Assembly: GCA_023101725.1 (NCBI GenBank)
Contig: JALJCO010001220.1
Coordinates: 372,001 to 436,000, forward strand
DNA from: Atherinomorus stipes
Taxonomy: Eukaryota; Chordata; Actinopteri; Atheriniformes; Atherinidae
Length of the DNA: 64,000 nt
Direction: 5' to 3'
Shown here: positions 63,800 to 64,000 of the stretch, piece after piece
How the letters are laid out: the number at the start of each line of letters is the position of its first letter
Numbering within the stretch: position 1 is the first letter of the stretch
Program-made: the position numbers and the translations under genes
Notes under the pieces: generated by a model
The model's input: only the letters and a program-made list of their open reading frames with translations
Told to the model about the DNA's origin: nothing
The model's database searches: none

Positions 63800-64000
63800 G
63801 TGAGTACAACTTCCCGCTTTACTGCCCTTGCGGTCTCTGATCCAAAGTAGTCCTAAATAATCTTCCAGGTTGCCTTGATGTCACTAACTTTCCAACCTAA
63901 TAATCACTAACATAAAATCAAAGTAACCTGGACAGAGTATCACTGTTTGTTTCTAATTAAACACAGAGAAGATTATACTACCAAAAATAAAGGGAACACT

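Overview
This is vertebrate nuclear DNA, most likely from a percomorph teleost fish. Every recognisable gene is a vertebrate orthologue with canonical GT-AG introns and compact fish-like intron sizes. The spaces between genes carry fish-type repeats: short hAT elements, TTAA-inserting elements, foldback elements, LINE debris and long microsatellites. No bacterial operons, rRNA, CRISPR arrays or phage genes are present. Species cannot be named from the window alone.

The layout has six protein-coding genes. (1) 8316-9479 (+): a single-exon POU class III transcription factor, best matching POU3F2/Brn2. About 7 kb of gene-free 5' flank lies upstream and holds a SOX/octamer motif cluster. (2) 18004-28103 (-): faxc, six coding exons, 413 residues, with a nested DNA transposon in its last intron. 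(3) 31039-37592 (-): ccnc (cyclin C), twelve coding exons, 283 residues. (4) 38774-42738 (+): a type III-like intermediate filament gene, eleven exons, 531 residues, TATA promoter, one GC-AG intron and more introns than the vimentin layout. (5) 43549-48843 (-): pgm3 (phosphoacetylglucosamine mutase), 546 residues, with a start codon split across intron 1. (6) 52003-63799 and beyond (+): snap91 (AP180 clathrin assembly protein). Its ANTH half is in the window, with one apparent homopolymer frameshift, and the gene runs off the right edge.

Gene content corresponds to human 6q16 (POU3F2, FAXC, CCNC) and 6q14 (PGM3, SNAP91), brought together within 60 kb. FBXL4, COQ3, PNISR and USP45, which sit near the 6q16 genes in human, were not seen. 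This fits gene loss or rearrangement in a teleost paralogous region. The genes do not form one pathway. They are a developmental regulator, an axon-development gene, a Mediator kinase-module cyclin, a cytoskeletal protein, a hexosamine-pathway enzyme and a synaptic endocytosis adaptor.

All multi-exon models were assembled by hand from splice sites and reading phase, and each closes with consistent phase except the snap91 exon 7 homopolymer. No previously undescribed biological system is evident. The most interesting observations are: the split pgm3 start codon; an RE1/REST site in the snap91 leader exon; an in-frame candidate cassette exon, a 6-nt microexon and a duplicated mini-exon sequence in snap91; a 2.19 kb DNA transposon whose ORF remnant was interrupted at a TTAA by a second element; the SOX/octamer cluster upstream of the POU gene; and the aberrant intron architecture of the intermediate filament gene.
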